Assembly (NCBI GenBank): GCA_905479595.1
Contig: CAJQND010000358.1
Location: 1-9,378 of the forward strand
Length of the DNA: 9,378 nt
Source: an uncultured Hyphomicrobiales bacterium
Lineage (GTDB): Bacteria; Pseudomonadota; Alphaproteobacteria; Rhizobiales; CAJQND01
Reading direction: 5' to 3'
Part shown: one piece after another, positions 5,274 to 9,378 of the stretch
Numbering within the stretch: position 1 is the stretch's first letter
Layout: each line of letters begins with the position of its first letter
Made by a program: the position numbers and the translations under genes
Notes under the pieces: model-generated
Database searches by the model: none
What the model was told of the DNA's origin: nothing
Seen by the model: only the letters and a program-made list of their open reading frames with translations

Positions 5274-7100
5274 TTGGGACGGCAATTAGCGGCCCTGTTC
5301 GTCGCTGACGCAGTTGGTTTCAGTCGGCGCATGGAAGAAGATGAGGCTGCTGCATTGGCAGCAATTGTGGCGTCACGCAAAATCATCGACGCAAATATTG
5401 AATTGTGCGGTGGTGAAATCATTCAGACCGCTGGAGACAGTGTTATCGCGATGTTTCCCAGTGCAGTTGCTTCCGTATCTGCCGCGATTGCTATTCAACA
5501 CGAACTTAATAACAGCAGCACAGATGTTTTTGCATTCCGAATTGGCCAGCATTTCGGCGATGTAAATGTGACTGATACAGATGTGTTGGGCGATGGGTTG
5601 AACATTGCTGCTAGGCTGGAACCACTGGCGCCAACGGGCGGTGTATGTATTTCTGGCGTTGTCGCGGACCAGATTGTGGGAAAAGTCGATAGCCGTTTCT
5701 CCAGCATCGGCCATCGCAAGTTGAAAAATATAGAAAGATCAATTGAAGTTTTTTGCTGGCCTGAAAAAGCGGCTCGCGACTTACGTAGACGCCACGCCAT
5801 GCGTAATTGGCCTATTGTGACAGGCGTTGTAGCCGCAGTGGTGATTGTCTTGTCGGGCAACTTTCTTTTTTCTCGTGACCCAGCACCCTCCATGCCAACA
5901 GGACCACGCATCGCCGTTTTGCCCTTTGAGGAAGTTGGCACACCAAAGAACGATGCTTTTTTTGCAAAAGGGTTAAGCCGGGACATAAACGCCTTACTTG
6001 CGGAATTCTCAAATCTTTTCGTATTTGCGCCGAGTACTACCGCTGAGTTTCAGGGCGAGGATTGCGCAAAAATCCGATCTGATCTCAATGCAGATTTTAT
6101 CCTCGCAGGAACGGTAAGACGTGCAGATAACCAGCTACGTGTGACCACCACTTTCACGGATGCCCGGAATTGCCGACAGCTCAATTCCCCTGGGCCGTTT
6201 GACCGCGATCTGTCTGCGGCAAGCGTGTTAGACGTTCAGCTCGAAGTTGCGCGAAAGATTGTTTCGCAAATTGGTTCTTCAGACGCGCCGATATTCGACT
6301 CTACCTTAATCGCTGAACTGGCAAAGAAAGCGCCTGAAAACCTGTCTGCCTATGAATGTGTATTATTGTCCTATTGGTTCTATGAAAATTTTGCTCCTGA
6401 CAGGCACCGCAAGGCCCGCGACTGTCTTAAAAACGCCGTCAAGTCTGATCCGGGTTATTCACTTGGCTGGTCTCGTCTGGCATTCGCTTACGTTGAATCA
6501 AAAAAATATACGATTGACACCTCAGATGGTTGGGACAAAAATTCCTTGGCTGCAGCGCATAAGGCCATTGATCTGGACCCCGATAACCCGGACGCATTCT
6601 ATGCCCTCGCCATTCGCAGCCAAATCCTGGGTGAAGAACGTACCGTTTTCCAAAACTACGCAAAAAAAGCGATTGAATTGAATCCGAATGATTCCTTCGT
6701 ATTGGCCGACCTTGGGACTTGGATGGCGTATTCAGGCGAGTGGGAAACCGGAAAGGAATGGGTGACACGTGCCAAGAAGCTCAATCCCAAGCACCAGAGT
6801 TGGTGGGATTTTATTTGGCAGCTGCATGCTTTTCTGCAGGGCGACTATGGCGGGTCAATTGACTATGCTCAAATTGTAAACCTACCCCGCAACTACATGG
6901 TACAGGCGGCTCTTGCGGCGGCATATGCAATGGACGGTGATCAGGCAAAAGCCGAGGCTACACTTGCAAGAGTTTTGGAACTGAAACCTGACTACTCTAA
7001 CGACCCTGAGCAACCATTTCAGGCCCGCGGTATGCAACCGGAACTGATTGAGGGATTAATGGAAGGACTGCGCAAGGCAGGGCTTAAAACCAAATTGTGA
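5274..7100 (+). CDS. Class III nucleotide cyclase with membrane segment, TolB-like domain and TPRs
   Basis: This 608-residue protein probably makes a cyclic nucleotide in response to a signal. The cyclase domain (about 1-165) has metal-binding Asp12 (VADAVGFS) and Asp55 (TAGDSVIAMF), the GQHFGDVNV strand (91-99), and the Asn110/Arg114 pair of DGLNIAARLE. One membrane helix follows (about 179-199), then a TolB-like domain starting PRIAVLPFEE (211-220), and TPR-like repeats from about 355 to 575. By topology the cyclase is cytoplasmic and the rest periplasmic. The purine-selecting Lys position holds Gln51, while its usual partner Asp103 is kept, so ATP versus GTP preference is uncertain. The start is TTG with a strong ribosome site. 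Such proteins occur as many paralogues in Rhizobiales; the signal is unknown. It stands alone, divergent from the amine oxidase operon. Confidence 0.92.
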   Translation: MGRQLAALFVADAVGFSRRMEEDEAAALAAIVASRKIIDANIELCGGEIIQTAGDSVIAMFPSAVASVSAAIAIQHELNNSSTDVFAFRIGQHFGDVNVTDTDVLGDGLNIAARLEPLAPTGGVCISGVVADQIVGKVDSRFSSIGHRKLKNIERSIEVFCWPEKAARDLRRRHAMRNWPIVTGVVAAVVIVLSGNFLFSRDPAPSMPTGPRIAVLPFEEVGTPKNDAFFAKGLSRDINALLAEFSNLFVFAPSTTAEFQGEDCAKIRSDLNADFILAGTVRRADNQLRVTTTFTDARNCRQLNSPGPFDRDLSAASVLDVQLEVARKIVSQIGSSDAPIFDSTLIAELAKKAPENLSAYECVLLSYWFYENFAPDRHRKARDCLKNAVKSDPGYSLGWSRLAFAYVESKKYTIDTSDGWDKNSLAAAHKAIDLDPDNPDAFYALAIRSQILGEERTVFQNYAKKAIELNPNDSFVLADLGTWMAYSGEWETGKEWVTRAKKLNPKHQSWWDFIWQLHAFLQGDYGGSIDYAQIVNLPRNYMVQAALAAAYAMDGDQAKAEATLARVLELKPDYSNDPEQPFQARGMQPELIEGLMEGLRKAGLKTKL

Positions 7101-7209
7101 CAACAAATGGTTTGCAAAAAGCCATCCAATGCTGATCGGCGAGTCGCCATTTGCAGTGGAACCTAAAATGTCCGCAGTGTTTCAGGAACAGCCAATGACT
7201 TTACGTTGT

Positions 7210-7238
7210 TTGACTTGATTTCCCCAGGTTTGTAGACA
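7210..7238 (+). promoter_or_regulatory. Possible promoter of the EamA transporter gene
   Basis: TTGACT (7210-7215) matches five of six -35 bases; TAGACA (7233-7238), after 17 bases, matches three of six -10 bases. It would give a leader of about 70 bases. The 214-bp gap around it (7101-7314) shows no gene and no terminator with a T-run. Confidence 0.4.
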
Positions 7239-7314
7239 TGAATTTCCAATTTTTAAAAGTCCGAGAGCGCACTGGTGGCGGATAACTCCCGGCTGGCACG
7301 GCAGGAATTTTGTG

Positions 7315-8214
7315 ATGGATGAACGACCCGCCCTGCTTCGCCAAGACCTTACGCTCCTTACAATTCCGGCAGTGTTCGTGCTGTTGTGGAGCAGCGGGTT
7401 CATTGCTGCCAAAATCGGTCTTGGGCATGCGGAAACGCTGACCTTCCTCGGCCTTAGGTATTTTGTAGTCACGCTATTGATGACCTGCGTCGCGCTGGCA
7501 ATGGGCGCGCCTTGGCCAAAAAGCTGGTTGGAAGTGGGACATATCGCCGTTGCTGGAGCATTGTTGCAGGCGCTTTACTTCGGTGGTGTCTGGCTGGCGA
7601 TGGGCATGGGGGTAGGTGCAGGCGTGGCAGCTTTGATTGTTTGCATGCAGCCAATTCTCACTGCGGCTGTCGTTGGGCCATTGCTGGGTGAGCGGGTGAC
7701 GCGGCGCCAATGGTTCGGCCTGATCCTGGGTTTCACCGGCGTTGCCCTGGTCGTGGCGCGTAAGCTCTCGCTGGGTCTGGGCAGCGTTGAGGGGATGGCA
7801 TGGGCCTTCGTGGGACTACTCGGCATCACATTCGGAACGCTGTATCAAAAGAAATTTTGCGCCGAGATGGACCCACGCTCCGGCTCTGCCATTCAGTTTT
7901 TTGTGGCAGCACTGCTGATAAGCCCGCTTGCGCTGATCTTCGAAGACGGTGTGATCCACTGGACACCTGCGTTTGTCGCAGCACTGGCCTACATGGTTGT
8001 TTTTCTGTCGTTGATCGCAATGGTTCTGTTGACCATTCTGATCCGGCGTGGGGCGGTTTCACGCATGACCAGCATGTTCTTCCTTGTTCCACCGGTGGCG
8101 ACGCTGCTGGGCTACCTGATACTTGATGAGCCGGTCGGGCCGGTGGCGCTTGCAGGCATGGCGGTGGCAGTTGTTGGTGTCGCGTTAGTCGTCGCACCAG
8201 AGCGAACACCATAG
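7315..8214 (+). CDS. EamA/DMT family membrane transporter
   Basis: This 299-residue inner-membrane protein is a drug/metabolite transporter of the EamA type, a family that exports amino acids and other small metabolites. It has about ten hydrophobic helices in two EamA repeats, roughly residues 14-147 and 155-295. The first helix carries VLLWSSGFIAAK (21-32), typical of the family, and the second repeat ends with the VPPVATLLGYLILDEPVG segment and a VAVVGVALVV helix. A short basic C-terminus follows. The start is ATG 7315 with AGGAA seven bases before it; GTG 7312 is also possible and adds one residue, but spacing is worse. The substrate is unknown. The cyclase gene ends 214 bp upstream and the next gene has its own promoter, so it is probably transcribed alone. 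Confidence 0.92.
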   Translation: MDERPALLRQDLTLLTIPAVFVLLWSSGFIAAKIGLGHAETLTFLGLRYFVVTLLMTCVALAMGAPWPKSWLEVGHIAVAGALLQALYFGGVWLAMGMGVGAGVAALIVCMQPILTAAVVGPLLGERVTRRQWFGLILGFTGVALVVARKLSLGLGSVEGMAWAFVGLLGITFGTLYQKKFCAEMDPRSGSAIQFFVAALLISPLALIFEDGVIHWTPAFVAALAYMVVFLSLIAMVLLTILIRRGAVSRMTSMFFLVPPVATLLGYLILDEPVGPVALAGMAVAVVGVALVVAPERTP

Positions 8215-8261
8215 ATTGGTTTAATGTTCTCGCACGCCTTTGGGGGCACACTCGAGGTCGG

Positions 8262-8290
8262 TTGAGATCACAGCCAAATGCCGACATAAT
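8262..8290 (+). promoter_or_regulatory. Probable sigma-70-type promoter of the SnoaL-like gene
   Basis: TTGAGA (8262-8267) and CATAAT (8285-8290) are 17 bases apart, each matching five of six consensus bases. Transcription would start near 8297, about 45 bases before the ATG. This is the best promoter match in the window. Confidence 0.6.
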
Positions 8291-8313
8291 ACTAATGCGC
8301 AAAGACTGGCTAT

Positions 8314-8327
8314 GACCCCTGACCCCT
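8314..8327 (+). repeat. Tandem GACCCCT x2 in the leader of the SnoaL-like gene
   Basis: Two exact copies of the 7-mer GACCCCT stand head to tail between the predicted transcript start and the ATG, directly before the AGG that may serve as ribosome site. A regulator site or a slippage product are both possible. Confidence 0.4.
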
Positions 8328-8341
8328 AGGTAGTGAAATCC

Positions 8342-9106
8342 ATGACATTGTCGAAAAAAGATCAAATCTGGGCATTGTTGAAAAGCATTGAAACTGGTGA
8401 TCCCGGACCTATTGCCGTGGTTGATGAAGCAAAATACATTCAGCACAACCCGCAAACCAAAGAAGGGAGCGAGGGGCTGGCGGCACTCTTCCAACGTCTT
8501 TCTAAAACCTCCCCCCGAGTGAACATTGTGCGAGCATTCGAGGATGGCGATTTTGTCTTTGCGCATACCGAATATGATTTTGCGAGCCGCAAGATCGGCT
8601 TTGAAGTTTTCAGGTTTGAAGATGGCCGTGCCGTGGAGCATTGGGATAATATTCAGGAACGGCTGGGGCCAAATCCATCGGGACAAAACATGGTGGACGG
8701 ATCAACCGAAATCGTTGACACCGAACTAACGGAAAGCAACCGTGCTTTTGTGAGACGTTTCGTTGATACCGTGCTTGTGGAAGGGCAACTCGACCGGTTG
8801 ACTGATTTCCTTAACAAGAACACCTATGTTGAACACAACCCGCGACTGGGAAATGACATATCTATTTTGCTGTCCGCATTGGAAGCGAAGAACGAGGGCG
8901 TCAGACGTATCGACTACCGCCGCGTCCATCGCGTTCTGGCCGAGGGCAATTTTGTACTATGCGTCAGCGAAGGCAATTATGATGGCGTCCATTCTGCATT
9001 TTACGACCTTTTTCGAGCCTCAAATGGCGAAATCGTTGAGCATTGGGACACGACCGAGAAGATTGCGCCGCGCAGCGAATGGAAAAACGATAACGGCAAG
9101 TTCTAA
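8342..9106 (+). CDS. Protein with two tandem SnoaL-like (NTF2 fold) domains
   Basis: This 254-residue protein contains the same domain twice. The first copy has YIQHNP at 32-37 and ends FRFEDGRAVEHWD (90-102); the second has YVEHNP at 162-167 and ends FRASNGEIVEHWD (224-236), so the copies are about 130 residues apart. Both signatures fit the SnoaL-like COG4922 group in the NTF2 superfamily, small cone-shaped enzymes or binding proteins. COG4922 is labelled a predicted aldol-condensation enzyme, but this is not a proven activity. Single-domain relatives are about half this length. There is no signal peptide. ATG 8342 is preferred to GTG 8333, which lies only two bases after the AGG. The gene has its own promoter and converges on the Sua5 gene, 38 bp away. 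Confidence 0.85.
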   Translation: MTLSKKDQIWALLKSIETGDPGPIAVVDEAKYIQHNPQTKEGSEGLAALFQRLSKTSPRVNIVRAFEDGDFVFAHTEYDFASRKIGFEVFRFEDGRAVEHWDNIQERLGPNPSGQNMVDGSTEIVDTELTESNRAFVRRFVDTVLVEGQLDRLTDFLNKNTYVEHNPRLGNDISILLSALEAKNEGVRRIDYRRVHRVLAEGNFVLCVSEGNYDGVHSAFYDLFRASNGEIVEHWDTTEKIAPRSEWKNDNGKF

Positions 9107-9144
9107 ACTGAATTTTTTGCGTGCAAGGTCAGCCGGCGCAGTTG

Positions 9145-9378
9145 CTAGCTTGCAGCAGCAGCACGGCTCAACCGGTCATTGATGGCCTCCCCAAGACCGT
9201 TGTTTGGCACCGACATGACAGCGATACGGTCTGCCTCATGGTCCAGTTCATGCAGGAACCGGAAGAGGTTCGCGGCAGCTTCATTCAGATCGCCAGTTTC
9301 ACTGAGATTTCTTATTGGCCCGCCATGGTCTGGAACGGTACTTCCAAATGCCAGTAAACCTTCGTTTGGCGCAGCCTC
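9145..9378 (-). CDS. sua5: L-threonylcarbamoyladenylate synthase (Sua5), C-terminal end
   Basis: Seventy-seven codons and a TAG stop are visible; the N-terminal part lies beyond the right edge. The visible segment reads EAAPNEGLLAFG, then NLSETGDLNEAAANLFRFLH, then IAVMSVPNNGLGEAINDRL and a short alanine-rich tail. This matches the C-terminal Sua5 domain of alphaproteobacterial long-form enzymes. Sua5 makes threonylcarbamoyl-AMP from threonine, bicarbonate and ATP, the first step of the t6A37 modification of tRNAs that read ANN codons, in the cytoplasm. The catalytic YrdC domain is not in the window, so only family membership is supported. The presence of the C-terminal domain separates it from the short TsaC/YrdC form. 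Confidence 0.85.
   Translation of the reverse strand, partial: EAAPNEGLLAFGSTVPDHGGPIRNLSETGDLNEAAANLFRFLHELDHEADRIAVMSVPNNGLGEAINDRLSRAAAAS

Noticed and set aside
7104..7153. Inverted repeat CAAATGG/CCATTTG and a GGCG-AGT-CGCC hairpin after the cyclase gene, as a terminator
   Set aside because: The two structures compete for the same bases and no T-run follows, so an intrinsic terminator is not supported.
7826..8686. Long minus-strand ORF of 286 codons across the EamA and SnoaL-like genes
   Set aside because: It spans two well-supported plus-strand genes and the promoter between them and has a low-complexity composition with no recognisable domain.
9097..9118. AT-rich hairpin with a T-run at the end of the SnoaL-like gene, as a terminator
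   Set aside because: The stem AAGTTC/GAATTT is short, AT-rich, needs a G-T pair and overlaps the stop codon; too weak to annotate.
9122..9154. TGCAAG/CTTGCA inverted repeat at the end of the Sua5 gene
   Set aside because: Six base pairs across a 21-base loop, partly inside the coding region, with no T-run; likely chance.

Overview
The window looks like ordinary chromosome from an alphaproteobacterium, most likely of the Hyphomicrobiales/Rhizobiales type. Three things point there: a class III cyclase fused to a membrane segment, a TolB-like domain and TPRs, a layout abundant in that order; a YpeA-type acetyltransferase, YedK and Sua5 that read like alphaproteobacterial homologues; and moderately GC-rich DNA with short gaps. 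No taxon can be fixed by eye. I saw no tRNA, rRNA, insertion sequence, phage gene or CRISPR array.

Layout. Positions 1-1015 (minus) hold a Nudix hydrolase followed by an exported DUF3179 protein that runs off the left edge. Positions 1068-1745 (plus) encode a YedK/HMCES-type protein that protects abasic sites, divergent from the Nudix gene. Positions 1753-4905 (minus) form a probable three-gene operon, transcribed in the order flavin amine oxidase, FAD-linked 2-hydroxyacid dehydrogenase, YpeA-like acetyltransferase. A 368-bp divergent gap (4906-5273) separates it from the cyclase-TolB-TPR receptor on the plus strand (5274-7100). Then come an EamA/DMT exporter (7315-8214, plus) and a protein with two tandem SnoaL-like domains and its own promoter (8342-9106, plus). 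The right edge (9145-9378, minus) holds the C-terminal end of Sua5, the tRNA threonylcarbamoyladenosine enzyme.

How the genes may work together. The amine oxidase/dehydrogenase/acetyltransferase group could be a small catabolic operon in which an amine is deaminated and a 2-hydroxyacid oxidised, but no substrate can be read from the sequence. Nudix and YedK both fit a nucleotide and DNA damage theme, although I see no LexA-type box between them. The remaining genes look independent.

I found no clearly new system. The points most worth checking are: an imperfect 32-bp element shared by the upstream regions of the two flavoprotein genes; a Lys-to-Arg change at the flavin-proximal position of the amine oxidase; a cyclase with Gln at the purine-selecting Lys position and a TTG start; and a YedK start region in which a TG duplication appears to have shifted initiation from ATG to GTG.
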